The notes below the pieces were generated by a model, which worked only from the letters and a program-made list of their open reading frames with translations, ran no database searches and had not been told where the DNA came from. Positions 35,777 to 50,056 of a DNA stretch of 64,000 nt are shown here, piece by piece. The DNA is from Himantopus leucocephalus (lineage: Eukaryota > Chordata > Aves > Charadriiformes > Recurvirostridae). A program made the translations under genes and the position numbers. The DNA lies in contig RSEF01000031.1 in assembly GCA_003993805.1 (NCBI GenBank), positions 17,106,953 through 17,170,952 on the forward strand. The letters are read 5' to 3'. Numbering within the stretch: position 1 is the stretch's first letter; every line of letters begins with the position of its first letter.

Positions 35777-38700
35777 TATAAGACACTTGCTCAAATCATG
35801 CTTCAAATCCTGGAGCTTTTGGAGTGAGAGTGCTGCTGCTACTGTTAATACTTTTCAGGAGGAAGCTTGGCACTTAGAGCTTCCCGTTTTATTAGGCTGT
35901 GCAGTCAGCATAGGTGACTTTTGAACAACTGTGATGAGGGCTATGTACCATCAGTAAGTCTTACTTGAGGACAGAATCACAAAGTTTAACATTTGCTTTT
36001 ATTCTTAGAATTTGGATCCAGGTAGGGTTTAATATCTGCTTGAGGTTTTTTTTTTTCACATGACATTTGTCTGCATTCTGTTTTCAGCATCTAAAAGGCC
36101 ATTTTCTAAATGGTAGAAAATAACAGATCTGGGCAATATGGACAAAATCCTCATGGAGGAAACTGCTACTTGCAAAGGCATATTTTCTTGTGGTATTTAC
36201 GTTCCCTAGGAAGACTTTTCCTCTCCAGATTCCTGTGTGATATGATTATGCTTATCTTGAAGGATCGGAGAGGGTTACAGTATGAGGTTTTAGTGGCTGC
36301 AAGGTATGCAAACCATCTGCCAGCTCTTGGGAAGGCTAGAGTAAGCTGTCCAAATTAATTTGAGAGGATGTCTAAATATAAATGTATGTGTATTGCAGAA
36401 TTGGGTATGAGCAGGATAAGTATAGAAAAATACACTCTCTGACAATAATTGGTTCTGTTTTAGTTTAAAACAGGTGGGTGTGGTGTGTATACTGCAGTGC
36501 ACTGCTAAGCTGTGGTAGCGGCAGCTATGGTGGTAGTTGGATAACTGGTATCTCATTGTGACCTTTTGGGCAGCGTAATATTTAATTTCATCAAACTTAA
36601 GAAATTGCAAAATATAAAGAGCTATCTTCATTTATGAAAGTGCTGAGAGAAACTGATTTCATCGACTGCTGGTACTTAAGGGAGGAAAGTGAGGAGGAGG
36701 ATGAGTAGGCTTCAGAGCATCCAGATGCACTGTTGTGGCCACAGTGTAGAGGGAGGACATGCATCCCATGTAAAGTGCATTTGAAGGCTAAAGCAGTTAC
36801 TTTTGAGAATGCTAGCTGCTGAGACTATTTGCTTATGTAGAAATGGCTGTCATTGGAAAGGCGAGTTCCAGGTGATCTGACTGGAGAGTGGGTTCGGACA
36901 GCTTTGGTGTCAGAGCAAAGGGAGGAGCCTGCTGAAGTGAGAGCTGTGCAGAAACACAGTGTGGTAGTTCCTCCCTCCACGCTGTGCCCTGCTGGTGCTC
37001 CGTCGTGTAACTCGGTCACTGGATTTGCCTCTCAGGTATGCGAGCAGTCTGGCAGCTGGCAAGCGTGGTGCTCCCTACTAATGTCAAGAAGCAAACGACA
37101 AAACTCCAAGTCGTATTTCCCATTTAATTAATTCCTTATGCCTTGTATCGTGTGGTTTCTACTGCATGCTGTTTTTCAGAATTACTGGATTATTTTTTTT
37201 TGTTATTTGATTTTTATCCAAAAGCTAAGCAGTCTCTGAAATGCCAGTGCTTACCAGCACCGTGTGTTCGGTTTGTACTGTATTAGTTGGACGCTTCCTG
37301 TTCTGCAGGTCCTCGTGGTGCAGTGCTGCAAGTGTCTTGCAAAGGCTCTTAGTCCTTTGGACTGCAGACATCTCAACTGTTACTCTGTTATCAAGCTGCT
37401 TATCAGTAACACTCTTGAGCACCCATTACTTCAGCTGTACTACTCCATTAAATAGGCTTCCTGTTTTTCAGGCCTGTACAGATTATGAGGTGGAGGAAGG
37501 GTTTATATAGTTATCCATGGCAAAAGAGCCTGTGCTGCCTTCAGCTACCATGACTAAGAGGATAAAGCTTCATTGTCTTGAGCTAGGAAAAACACAGGCC
37601 ATTGCAAGAGTGCAGAAATATATGTGATGCCCATTTTGGTGGATTAAACCGGATGAGATTACTTAGAAGTGTATACCCTCGAAGGGGAGAGTAGAAAAGC
37701 AGAGGTGGTTAATATAAAAACTGTATAGATATTTGTAAGGATCTGAAGCTGAAAGATGTGTATCCTAAAATGAAAACATAAACTTAAATGAAAACTTTGG
37801 GGATTAAAAAAGCAATCAACCAACCACCCAACCAAAATAGAACTCCATTTCCTCTGTGTGTTTTACACAGCTAGTACCTTCTGGCAGAAGTACCAATCTT
37901 CTCAGACACATGTTTCTGCTTCTTCCAACATACTAGTGTCTGAATCAGAAGTGTCAGTTGAAAGCGTGGGAACAGGCAGATAAATCAGTTCTTGAATCTG
38001 CATGACTGTGGAGATTGTAAGCATATGACAGCTTGTAGCAAAATTTATCATTATATTATCATTAACTTCCTTTCTGTTTCTGGTTTAATTTTCTTAACCA
38101 GGTAAAAATCCTAATAAAATAATGATGGAAAGTTCAAACTGCATGAACTTCAGAGGGAAAATAATCCAAAATTTATTGTCTTGTAAGACATTTTTTATGA
38201 TGGGACGTTTGCCATCTTCATAGATATTTAGAAGTCCACCTCAGAAACAGTGTGCGTGATTATATGCCTACACACCTTCTCTGGAAGGTTCTGTAATACT
38301 CTATACTAGGCTTTGAGACTTTTTTTTCTTCTCAAAAAGAGAAGTAAGCTGTTTTGAACAGGAGTAATTAGATATTCTTCCCTGTCCCTAACCCCTAAAT
38401 GTGATTTCAGGAATAAGCAAAAAGTAATTTTCCTATTGCTTGTTTTGGATAACAAAACAAGGACAGAAGCCTCTGCAGTGGTGAGCCCCATGCAGAAAGA
38501 CTTACGGAGACTTAGTGGAAGCGTGGTCCTTTGCTGGTATGCATTCAAAAGAAAAATACTGGAAAATAACCTTTTCTCTTCTCAGGAAATTAGAAAGTAA
38601 CAGTTTTCCTTGATTGCAGAATATGGCATCAATAGATAAACAATTAGAAAACACTCATTTTAAAAAAAATAAGCTCTCTGTAAAGCTTTCTGCTTCTCAG

Positions 38701-41700
38701 ATGCTGCATGTGGCAAAAGTGATGCACTGTAGCAGCATTGCATTAATGTTGGCATCTTCTTCCTGCAAGTGATGAGTAATGAGTATTTTGGTATTAGTAG
38801 CCTCTTGGCTAGAAATTGCACAGTGAGATGTGGAAATAAATGATGCATTTATACAGCTGTGCTTATTATAGTTTATATATGGTAAATATAGTAAATGATG
38901 CAAATGTACTTTTAGTTCTCTGGTTTACTTGGGATTAACTTACATTTGTCATTGTTTGTAATGACAAATTCATGCCTTGAAATGGTTTGACTGGAAACAG
39001 CTGGTGTGCTAAGGAATTTGTCTGATGTTTGAACAAAACAGAAATAACATTTATCCATGAAGTGGTGGAGAGGAAGCTCTTAAGAGAAGAGAAGCCAACT
39101 GAGGTAGTAACTAAAGGCAGTCATGGAATAGGAGGTAATCATGGGAGCACGTTTGGAATGGTTAAGGAGCCAGCCTGTGACTTACAGTATGGAAAGCTTC
39201 CTGTGAGACTCTTCCCCTCCCTGACGTGGTTTCCCATTGGAAAATGCAAAGTTAAAGTAATAATAGAGCTCATATAGCATATCCTGTCTACTCCTCCCTT
39301 TCCCTGTTGTGTCCTTGACATGAGCAGCAAAACAAAGGCACAAAAGGGCAGCAGGAAAAAATCCTTTTATGTGCTACCCTTTGGGAAATGCGGACAATTC
39401 CATTCACAGTCACTGTTGATATTCTGTGGGTGGACTGCTGGAAAGGAAAGGTATAACTGTTTTCAACTTCCAGCCTTAAATAAAAGGTGCTTGCTATCAC
39501 CAGTCTTGTCAGTGACTTGCATTTGATGGGAGTATGTCCGCTTTGTTATTGCAATCTGCAGTCGAGCTGGTTGAACCATGCTGGTCGTAGTGCCTGTTGC
39601 TACCAACCTGAACAGGAGAAAGAGAGGCAGAATGTTGTGATGCATGTATTGTTCTGTGCATATGAATGTTAGATGTACTGTGGATTTTTTTTTTTGCTAT
39701 GGGCTATGAGACTTTCCCTTCTACTTTTCTGAAATAAACAAAGAATTGTTAATTTTTTTTTTTTTTTGAATGGGGAAAGTAAAGACAGGTGAAGTGGGAA
39801 ATCACTGAGCCTGGGCCAGGAGTGAGCATCAGGATACAATTCTCTACCCTTTCTCTCCACAGAGTTCATTGGTTAAAGTAAATTGTACTCAAATTGCTGA
39901 GCAGCCTTCTCCTTGTGGCGGGGGCTCATGTTACCAGCCCAAAGAGCTCAGCAGCTTGGTCCAACCAATGCTGCTGCAACAGCATTACTTCCCTGAGCTG
40001 TTAACTGATACACACTGTACTTACAGCCCTTTGATAACCTCTGACAACTAGTAATTGATTTCACTCGGAAAGGTATGGTTTGCCAAATTAGACTGTTAAT
40101 TTTTGTCAGAATGAAATGTCTGTTTGACAAACTTGCACGCTGCAATAGAGCTTTGTCCTGAACTAGAGACATTATGAACTTGGGTTGTGTTCCTTCTGAG
40201 TAGTCTGTGCTGTCCATGGCTCCTTCCTTCTCTAGAAAACAGCAGTGTTGTTCCACAGACCATTAACTTTAGGGAGGGATAGGAAAAAAGCCCAGATCAA
40301 GCTTATAAGAGTAAGTCAGTCTTTTCTGTTCATACAAGTTGCTGTTCAGTTTTGTATTTATCAAAGCTCTGTGGTTTGTTGTCCTGTACATAAACTGTTT
40401 TGCATCTTCTCTTTGGAAGTCAGGATTCCTAATCTTCGCTGTTACTGTCTTTCCAGAAAAGAGTTGTGTAATGTACTGGCAAAATGTCATATTTTGCCTT
40501 CAGTGGCTGGTCTACGTGAAAGATAAACTACTCCTGTAGGCTCCAGTGATACAGGGGGTGATTGTGTGAGCATGGAATTTTCCTCTTGGCCTCTGCCGAG
40601 CATCCTTTTTTTGTACAGTTTGCAAAGTAGCCTCTTTAATTATAAAAATAAAAATAATTATTTTAAATTAATAATAGATTTAAAATAAGAATTGCAAGTA
40701 CATTGCAAAGCAAAGGTATTCAAATTCCTGACAGTCTCCTTTGAAAAATATCACATGCTTGAAATTTGAGCTGCCCTGTGACTGTGGACTCAAAAAAGAC
40801 AGCAGTGAGGCATGCTGAATTACTAAATAGCGAGTGTACAAATCCAGCAGATAGCTGTATCATTGTATAGCTGTATATTGAGGGGGCAAAAAGACTAGAC
40901 ATGGCTCTTCAGTGAAAGTGAATTTTCTCTTTAACATTCTGTAGTCCAGAGGTTGAGACTCTGCATAGCCATGAGGTTTGCAAAAAAGCAAGTTAATTTG
41001 CAAGGGTTCCTGGAGTCTGGCTGGGCAATTCTAAATTGTGGTAAAAGATTGCCCTATGATTATGCTAAAATTGCATGCACTGCTGTGTGTGTGTGCAATC
41101 ACATCCTCTACTTTGTATAGTTGCATAAATAAAAATCTAACAGGTGATTTGCAAATGGAAATAGGGAGTATTGGTAATATATACCATTCATAGTATTTGC
41201 GTACTGCTCTTCTAGTTGTATCTATTGTTCGGATGTTACACTGTTACCAAAAGTGGTGTTGCTTTTGAGTAATGAATTGTAGATTAGTTCTGGTTGGTCT
41301 GTATTTGCCTTTAACAGCAGCTGGACAACCATAATGTATTAGAAATTATATTTATTGCAGGATAATTACCTTTTTCACAAGATGTCACGTTACAGCAGAA
41401 GTGGGATCAGTCTGTTCATCAGGTCTTAGAGTTGTTTTGATACTGTGAGCTCAAAAGCTTGTCTGTTTTCCTTAAACTGATAAAACACTGCTTTTCCCTA
41501 TGAACATGTTTGCACTGTATCCTGAGGGCATCAGTGATATGTCACTACCATGATTACTACTGTGAATAGTTCAACTCTGTTTTCTGAGGACATCCTGCAT
41601 TTGTTCAAGAGTAGTATCTTGTAAGGAAAGAGGTCATACAACTGGATAGTAAATTAAAAAAATATTAAAGGAAGTGCATCAAATGCCACCAAATTTCATC

Positions 41701-43164
41701 TGTTGTGAGGTAGCATTTTATTTTTTTTTTTAAAAGACGGTTCTAATTCTCTCTATTAGTATGTGTCTGCCCTTGTTTTTAATGTTTCACCTCACCATAA
41801 AGTTGAAAATGTTTGCTCAGGTGTTGAAGTTCTGAGTTTTTTTAAGTGGTCTGCTGAATTTCTTGCTGCTACAGCTTCTTTATAATTATAGTCTGCTGTC
41901 TTCGAAATGCTTTGAGATTGTGTCCATGTGCAATTAAAGCCATAAATGCTTCTGGGAAGGCTGTTCTACAGCATCCTTTGGATCCTTTTAAAGTAAAGGG
42001 CTCTTTTTAGATCAGCCTTCTATTGCAATGCTTGTATTTTGATCAGTTTCATTATATTTCACACAAATCTTAAACCTATTTATATTCTGTAATATAAAGA
42101 CCTTTGAAAAGTGCTACTTCATTTTTATTGCCAAGTATTTATATAGTACAAAATTGCACTGAATTTTTAATGAGTTTATATTGCTGGGTATTATGTTGTT
42201 GAATAGCAGAAAATGATAGTGTTTAATAGATGCTGTAACTTCATACAATGGTTCCACTGGTATGAATGTGTATAAATATACATACTTATACTTCAAAAAG
42301 TATATTTTGAGTAATTAAGTGTATTAGTATCTCAAATGCCACTCTGAGCAATAGACTTTTAGGAATTGGTGGGATGAGAGAAGTGATGTCAAGGGTGTCT
42401 TGTGTCCTGGAAAGCAGAGGTTACTTGCAGCTATCACATGGTGTGTTGTAACAAAGACTTTAAAATTCTGATTCTGGTATTGTAACAATTGCCTGTGTGA
42501 ACATAGGCGAATCTCTTATACCTCCCTGTGCAGCAGTATTTGTTCTAAGGCTTCCCAAACTTGCAACTTCAATTTCTTAGCTGTATTTAATACTATCAGT
42601 TAAAGCGCTAGACCCACCTTGTTTCACTCAGCTCTTTTGATATCCTCTTTAAGAGCACACGAACACAAATAACTTGTTGTGCAGTTATTTTATTAAATGT
42701 TGCATCTCAGGCCAAAACATGACCTACTCTTTTTGCTCATCTTCTTGCTCTTTGAGGCACAGTGCTCCTGTGTGCTTTCAGTATATTTGCCTCTTGCTGA
42801 AGAGAAATGCATGGTGCAGTGCATGGGCCTTCCTTACTCTGAGTTGAATGAAATACATCTGTGTGTCCTGTTTGAGATAAATAGACATGGCAGAAGAGCT
42901 GCAAGAGTGCACAGAGGTGATTTCATTTGCAGCACTTCTAGCTAGCACAAGGTTGAAGCCAAATGCTCTTAATCTCTGACCATTCAGTGGCAGTGTGTCG
43001 GTCACCTGGTTTGGGAAACATGCATAACTCCCTCTTCTCCTCCGAACTCCTGAACATCAGCCAGGTGGTGTGGTTCTGCATGTTTAAGTTCTTTCGGTTC
43101 AGCCGCTTATGGAATTACCTCAATGTAATCTGCTAATGTTTGTCTTTTCTCTTTCATCCCACAG

Positions 43165-43220
43165 TTCAGTTATTCATTATTTTACATATTTTCTATGCTC
43201 CCATCCTGTTCAATGGGCCC
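43165..43220 (+). other. Exon-like 56-base segment with strong splice signals, no known product
   Basis: A long pyrimidine tract ending in CCCACAG (AG at 43163-43164) is followed 56 bases later by a near-consensus donor GTAAGT at 43221. The segment is on the sense strand of the presumed ARL15 intron but does not encode the expected exon 2 peptide. Its length is not a multiple of three, so inclusion would shift the frame. It is best seen as a cryptic or alternative exon candidate. Confidence 0.3.
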
Positions 43221-43434
43221 GTAAGTGTCATGTTTGTTTCCTTCACGTCTCTGATGCCCTTCAACTTCACCCTGGCCTTCTCTGTGAGATCAGACTTCTT
43301 GCAACTGACAAAACCAATGCTTTTTAGTCTGTACAACTCACTTTCCTTGTACCTCAGACTTGTTTCTTATATTTTGTTAATTTCCTTCAGTTTTAGCACG
43401 GAGTGCTCTAACTTCTCTGTTTTGTTGGGGTGAG

Positions 43435-43452
43435 TGGTGGTGGTGGTGGTGG
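43435..43452. repeat. TGG trinucleotide microsatellite
   Basis: Six consecutive tgg units in intron DNA. Confidence 0.85.
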
Positions 43453-43543
43453 AAAGGTGTATGTGCAGATGAAACATTTTGAGGTAAATTGTGTGCTAGA
43501 ATCTCTTTCCCTCAAATTCCGTTAAATTCTTTTTTAACCACTG

Positions 43544-43561
43544 CACTGCACTGTAGTGCAG
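43544..43561. other. Short hairpin, 8-bp arms and 2-base spacer
   Basis: ACTGCACT and AGTGCAGT are exact reverse complements separated by GT, preceded by an extra copy of the ctgca unit. No associated element is recognised. Confidence 0.6.
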
Positions 43562-46062
43562 TCAGACAACATACACTTCAGTTTACGAAAGAAGATTATT
43601 AGTTCCCTGATTCTAAAACTGCGTGCATTTCCAAAACATAGATTTTGTTTCTTAGCCAGGCCTGTGTTGTGTTAGTGTTCTCTTGAAGATCTGCTTACTT
43701 CATTTTGTTGTCATCTTGAATTAAATGGAAGACATTCCAGTGGATTTCTCTGGATTATTTACTCTTAAGTAATAATCCCTCTGTTTGTCTTATACCTAGA
43801 GGCCTGACAGAGATTGATACTCTGGTTGATTCCTAGCATAGTGTCTGCTGTGACAAGCAGACTACAGGCAGATTTGGAATGTATCAAACACATCAGAGTG
43901 CATGGAAACCATGCAGGTTCTGTGCCACGTGTGCTTCCTGTCTACACGTGGAAAACAAGGTGGGATTTGTTGTGAAGTTGAATCTGTATAGACAAAAGAT
44001 CCTGGAAGGAATGATGAAGGGAAAGTGAAACGAGCCCGTAGAGTAAAACTTGACAAAGACTCTTGATTATTGACATCAAGGTTTGTGTTTTAGATGCTTT
44101 TGCCTTGCTCTTTGTAAGACTTGTGTGTTGTTTTTTTCTCTGCTTGAATTTATTGGCTGTGCAAGAGAATGAATCTACTGAGAGGCTCACAAGAGCAGGA
44201 TGGGTCACATCGTGGGATGTTAAGAGGGAAGTAACTCTTGGTTTCAAGGGTTCCAAAATGACTTTGAACAAGCAGGTGACTCTGAAAGGGAGTGTGGAAA
44301 TGCACACCTTCACATAGCAGTTTAAAAAGCAGAGAGGCTACAGTAGCATGAGAACCCCAAACACTGGACTGCAGCCTTGCAGCAGTAACATGGGGATTAT
44401 AAAAGGGAGTTCTAACTCCAAATAGCCCATGAATGAAAAGGTCAAAATGTATACATAAAAAAAAAAAAAAATTGCTGTGGAGCTATGAGCTATGGTGAGC
44501 CAGTGGAAACGTGAGGCTCTAGGACTATTAGATAATGAAAACCACAATAAAGAAACTGAGGTTTCAGGTGTGTGTTCTGCTGAGCCAGTAATGTAATGTG
44601 ATTTAATCTTATATAAGCTGTCACCCTCTAATAATAATCTAGTGGATGGTAAACCAGCTTCAGATAGAGAACATGAATAGAGCTGTTAATAAGTACAAAA
44701 TCTGAATGTATTTGCAAAGACCTGTGGAACTCTTCTTCATGATGGTTTTATTATTCTGTCTGCTTGTATTCCCAAATCTTGCAGCTAGTGGCTCAACTTT
44801 CAGTCTTCCTGATGAGACACAAGTGAATTATTTATTTTTTTCAGCAGGGTAAGCTGAGGTGTAAAATGCAAACAATTTACTGATATTCCACAGCAAGTTC
44901 TAGACAAGATCTTGTTGTTCCGAATAACGGTGCCTTGTGCAATTGACATCTGGGCATTTGAATTCTGACATTAGCCTTCTCCTCTTTTTACTGTTGAAAT
45001 TAGAACACAGTTAGAAAAAATACGTTGTGATTGCAAATTTGTTTGTGAATTCTAGCACAACATTGACAAACGATAGGCTTGTTCTGGGGCTTCTTTTATG
45101 TGAATTAGGGATTTTTCCTTTTGAAATTCTGCAATTTAGGAAGCTCTTTCCTGAGGAAGGAAGATGTTAGTAATTTACTCTATTTCTTGGCTAATATTGC
45201 AAGGAATGCCATTTGGTTTTATGTTGGACTCCCCTGTCCCTTTTCTGACATCTTTCAAGCTTTCTTTTCCAGATTTCTTTAGGTGAGATAGGTGCGCCAG
45301 GTAAACAGACACCTTTTTTCTCTTAGCATCTGGTTCTACTTAAATAACCTTTTTTTTTTTGCCATAGATGCTAATTGTGATATTGTGTGTGATCAAAGTT
45401 CAGTATTTTCTATTTCCTGTTCCTTTCACTGCTGGAATATTTTTGTTAAAAAAGCTTGTGTTATATTTCACCATGTGTACTGCCTGCTTACCGTAACAAC
45501 TGCAGCAGGGAAGGTCGTCTTCTCTTAATAAGGAAAAAGTCTTCAGTGGAGAACTGAAGAGAGAGTGAATAGCAAATGTGGTACCAAAACTTTTATTTAT
45601 TTATAAAAGTTGTCCATACATTTTTACTATTATATTCTCAGTTTGTTGAACTATTGCAGGTCTTTGCATTGCTGTTTAGGCACTGGGCACTGATATATTC
45701 CTTAGCTCTGAAACCAACTTCAGTTCCTTTCTGATAGTTATGTCTTGTTTTGTACTGAAAACAGATTCCTTATTTGAAGAGCAAGTGTTGATCTTGGTGG
45801 AGCTTTGTAAAAGTTATTTGTGGTACTGAAGATGGTGTTTCTGTAAAGGTCTTTTCAATGGCTGTTTTGGGTTTGTCAAGGTTGAAATGCCTCCTTTTTA
45901 AGGAAGGGCTTAATTGAGAACAGTGCTTTATAGACAGATGAATTAGTGGATTAATGCATCGCTGATGCAAGATTTCATGGCACAGATTGGTAAAATATAA
46001 GAAGCCTCAGAAACAAAGAGTCTGCCTTGATGCAGAAATGATTCTGTTCTTCATGTTCATGT

Positions 46063-46435
46063 GACAGAATCATAACAAGTAGGACTGGAAGGACTAAGAG
46101 TCACCTAATTCCTCCCTGGCTCAGAAGCAGGATGAGTTATGGTCAAACCAGCTCTGACCAGACTGGTTCTCTAAAAAATCCCACCAGCTTCCACAATCTT
46201 TGTCAGTCCCTTCCTGAGCTCGACTAGCTGTACTCTTCTACACACTGTTTTTCTGAGATCTAACCTAAATCTCCCGTTAATCTCTCTTGCTACAGTTTAA
46301 GCTCTTCTTTGTCTTACACATAGCAAACGGAGAAAAGTCTGTTCCTTTGTTGTTTGCAAGTTGGTTGTCACGTACTTTTTCAGCTTTCTGTAAATTACCA
46401 GATGGGTTATTCTGTACAGAACCCCAAAGTTAGGA
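46063..46435 (-). repeat. Old CR1 LINE 3' fragment, minus orientation
   Basis: The left end reads as the reverse complement of a CR1 tail (agaatcat, then ggactggaagga, then a stretch like cacctaattcc). It is followed by the CR1 3'-region block with ctaacctaaatctccc and a run like acagtttaagctcttc. Divergence from the consensus is high and the right boundary is approximate, suggesting an older CR1 subfamily than the copy at 48-50 kb. Confidence 0.65.
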
Positions 46436-48219
46436 CCTGAGTGAGGAGTTGTTCATGTGGCAGGTTACAATTCAGAGGTGCTGCTATATAGCTCCCCTTT
46501 GTTCTTTTGCCTTATTTACAGGGAGTCAGAAGCAGCATAGTATTTTCATGCTGAACACATTACATTGCTTGATGAGAGTCATTTTCTGGGTAGGCACGCT
46601 TCTGTCAAGGGTACCTGGACAGACTCTGAGAAGATAAGCTTCACCAGTGTTGGCACTTGATTTTATTGGACAACAGAAACAACATAAGTGTACCTGTATG
46701 TTCCTAGAACAGTGAAACCATGAAACAGATTCAATGTTTTTTTTCTTTCCTCTTTCTTAAGAGACTTACCAGTTATGACTCAGCACCTCTTCTATAGCAG
46801 TTGGGAAGCTATGATTTTTATAGTGATAAGATTCTCTCACCTGAAGAGTAGTATACTTTGAACGAAAAAGCATTGTAAATGCTTCCATACTTGAATGGTA
46901 TTTTGTTGAGAGGGAACTTGAATTGCTATGAAATTAGACTTTAGGCCTTAGCTTCTTGTATTATGTACAGACCAATTAACCTTAGCACAGCTGTTTGCTA
47001 TGATCTTTTGCAGGGAGAACTTATTCTATTTCTAATTTAACAACATGGAAGCTGCTATTTAAAACCTGGAAATCTGTTTATATGTGATTTTTATGGAACG
47101 TAATGCTGATTCTTTCTACAGCTAAAACTTGGTAAATTTGAGCAAATTGGAAGTTTGGTTCACATTCTGCTTGCATGCCACCAAAGGCCAACGACTGGCT
47201 CTTAGCACTAGGGCTCCTGTCAGTTGATTCAGGACAATCTACCTGGTTGGATTTATAGTCTAATAGAACTATTTCCTGTTTGGTTAAACTTTTGGAAGAG
47301 GCAAGACCTGTAGGGCTTTCAGTGAGAGTATGTTTTGTTGCTTAAATTAGAAAGGGTGAGGTTAATTCACTTTTTTATATATAAGCATTAATATGCTTAT
47401 GGTCATTAAACTGTAAATCTAAATGATTGGTGTTTGTTCAGATGTTTCTTGCTTCATATAAAACAAATTAAATGTTTTATTGCCTTGCTACATTTGAAGG
47501 AGTAAACAAAGTACAGATTTCAAACCAATTAAGATGTCCATTTTTCTACTTATTGTTGTTTGCAAGTTTCTGTTTAGACTAATCTGCAGTGTAGAAAGTT
47601 TCTCTTTTGTCCCATTTGTTTGCTTTGGAGTTTATCCAAAAGGCACTTGCTTAAGTAGTTTCTGGTAGCATTTAGAAATCTACATTCCAGTTCAAAAAAC
47701 TATTAATTTGTTTATATTAATCTATGTACATAATTGGTAATAAATTCTGTATCTTGTCCAGCAGTTTTATGTTTATGTAATAAATGAAGTATGACGTCTA
47801 TTGCAAATTTTCACATGCCTTCAGTAACCACAGAATGCACACCAAGGAACAAATAATCACATCAGAATGCCAAAAAATGTTGTGAAAATGTGAGTATTTT
47901 CAAGAGACAGGTTTTTGTTGAAGAACAAATAGCTGTATATTTTGAAGGATAAGTTGAGTTAGATCGCCCTCAAAATTCCAAATTATGCTTGGCTTCAGCT
48001 TTCAGTAACGCTGTGTTGTTCTCTAATAAAGTTGAGGGATGGCAGTCCAATAGGTTGTTAGATAAACCAGTAAGTTAGATAGACAGGAGAATGAAAATGG
48101 GTGATTTAACACGTGAAACAGATAGCTCCGGGATACTTACAAGTTAAGCATCTTTTTATTGATCTTGTTGGAAACTATGAAGTTGATGTCATATGCAGGT
48201 TCTGACTGCGACAGGAAAA

Positions 48220-50056
48220 TTTTCAGCTACACATCAGATAGAGTTAAATCTGGCCAGGGACGTCAAGGGCAACGAGAAAAGCTTCTATAGGTATGTCAGT
48301 GATAAAAGGAAGACTAGGAAATACATGGACCCTCTCTGGAAGGAAACGGGAGACCTGGTCACCCAGAACATGGACAAGGCTGACGTGCTCAATGACTTTT
48401 TTGCCTCGGTCTTCACTGGGAAGGGCTTTAGCCACACTGCCCAAATTGCAGAAGGCAAAGGCAGGGACCGGGAGAATGAGGAACCGCCCACTGTAGGAGA
48501 AGACCGGGTTCAAGACCATCTAGGGAACCTGAAGGTTACACAGGTCCGTGGGACCATATGAGATACATCCGTGGGTCCTGAGGGAACTGGTGGATGAAGT
48601 TGCTAAGCCACTGTCCATCATATTTGAGAAGTCGTGGCAGTCTGGTGAAGTTCCTGCTGATTGGAAAAGGGGAAACATAACCCTCATTTTAAAAAAGTGT
48701 AAAAAGGGAGACCCGGGGAAATACAGGCCGGTCAGTCTCATCTCTGTGGTCGGCAAGATCATGGAGCAGATCCTCCTGGAAACTATACTAAGGCAAATAG
48801 AAAATTAGGAGGCAATTGGTGACAGCCAACATGGCTTCACTAAAGGCAAATAGTGTCTGACAAATTTGGTGGCCTTCTATGATGGCGTTACAGTGTTGGT
48901 GGATAAGGAGAGAGCGACGGACATAATCTACCTGGACTTGTGCAAAGCATTTGACACTGTCTCACACGACATCCTTGTCTCTAAATTGGAGAGATGTGGA
49001 TTTGATGGATGACCACTTCGTGGATAAGGAATTGGCTGGATGGTGGCTCTCAAAGAATTGTGGTCAACAGCTCCACGTCCGAGTGGTGTTCATTAGGGTT
49101 TGGTACTGGGACTGGTGCTGTTTAACATCTTTGTTGGCAGTATGGACAGTGGGATTCGGTGTACCATCACTAAGTTTGCCGACGACACCAAGCTGCGTGG
49201 AGCAGTCGACACGCTGGAGGGAAGGGATGCCATCCAGAAGGACCTGGACAGGCTTGAGAAGCGGGCCTCTGTGAACCTCATGAAATTCAACCAGGCCACA
49301 TGCAGGGTCCTGCACCTGGGTTGAGGCAATCGCAAGCACAAATGCAGGCTGGGTGGAGAATGGATTGAGGACAGCCTTGAGGAGAAGGATTTGGGGGTGT
49401 TGGTTGATGAGAAACTCAACATGAGCCGCCAATGTGTGCTCGCAGCCCAGAAGGCCACCTGCATCCTTGGCTGCATCAAAAAAAGCATGGCCAGCAGGTT
49501 GAGGGAGGTGATTCTGCCCCTCTACTCTGCTCTGGTGAGACCCCACCTGAAGTATTGCGTCCAGCTCTGGAGCCCCCAACATAAGAAGGACATGGACCTG
49601 TTGGAGCAGGTCCAGAGGTGGGCCACAAAGATGATGAGAGGGCTGGAACACCTCTCCCATGAAGACAGGCTGAGAGGCTTGGGGTTGTTCAGCCTGGAGA
49701 AGAGAAGGCTCCGGGAAGACCTTATAGCAGCCTTCCAGTACTTAAAGGGGGCCTACAGGAAAGATGGAGGGGGACTCTTTATTAGGGAGTGTAGCGATAG
49801 GATGAGGGGTAACGATTTTAAACTGAAAGAGGGTAGATTTAGATGAGATATTAGGAAGAAATTCTTTACTGTGAGGGTGTTGAGCCACTGGAACAGGTTG
49901 CCCAGAGAAGTTGTGGAGGCCCTGTTCCTGGAGGTGTTCAAGGCCAGGCTGGATGATGGTTTGAGCAACCTGGTCTACCCCTGCCCATGGCAGAGATGTT
50001 GGAACTAGATGATCTTTCAGGTTGCCTCCAACTCTAACCATACTATGACTCTATGA
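48220..50056 (+). mobile_element. CR1 LINE, 5'-truncated, with decayed ORF2 reverse transcriptase and intact 3' end
   Basis: About 1.84 kb of CR1. It enters ORF2 at the block [19 protein letters not shown] and continues in one frame to about 48545, where an indel moves the reading to the next frame. It continues from there ([20 protein letters not shown]) through the reverse transcriptase. Motif [15 protein letters not shown] (about 48929-48970) and the catalytic FADD box (49175-49186) are still visible. Several stop codons interrupt the frame (for example 48806-48808, near 48850 and near 49010), so it is not functional. The C-terminal blocks around [12 protein letters not shown] and [24 protein letters not shown] follow. 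The element ends with the usual tail of ctatga units at 50041-50056. It lies in the sense direction of the presumed ARL15 transcript. Confidence 0.95.

Noticed and set aside
49064..49660. 198-codon minus-strand open frame
   Set aside because: It is the antisense shadow of CR1 ORF2, which is clearly coding on the plus strand.
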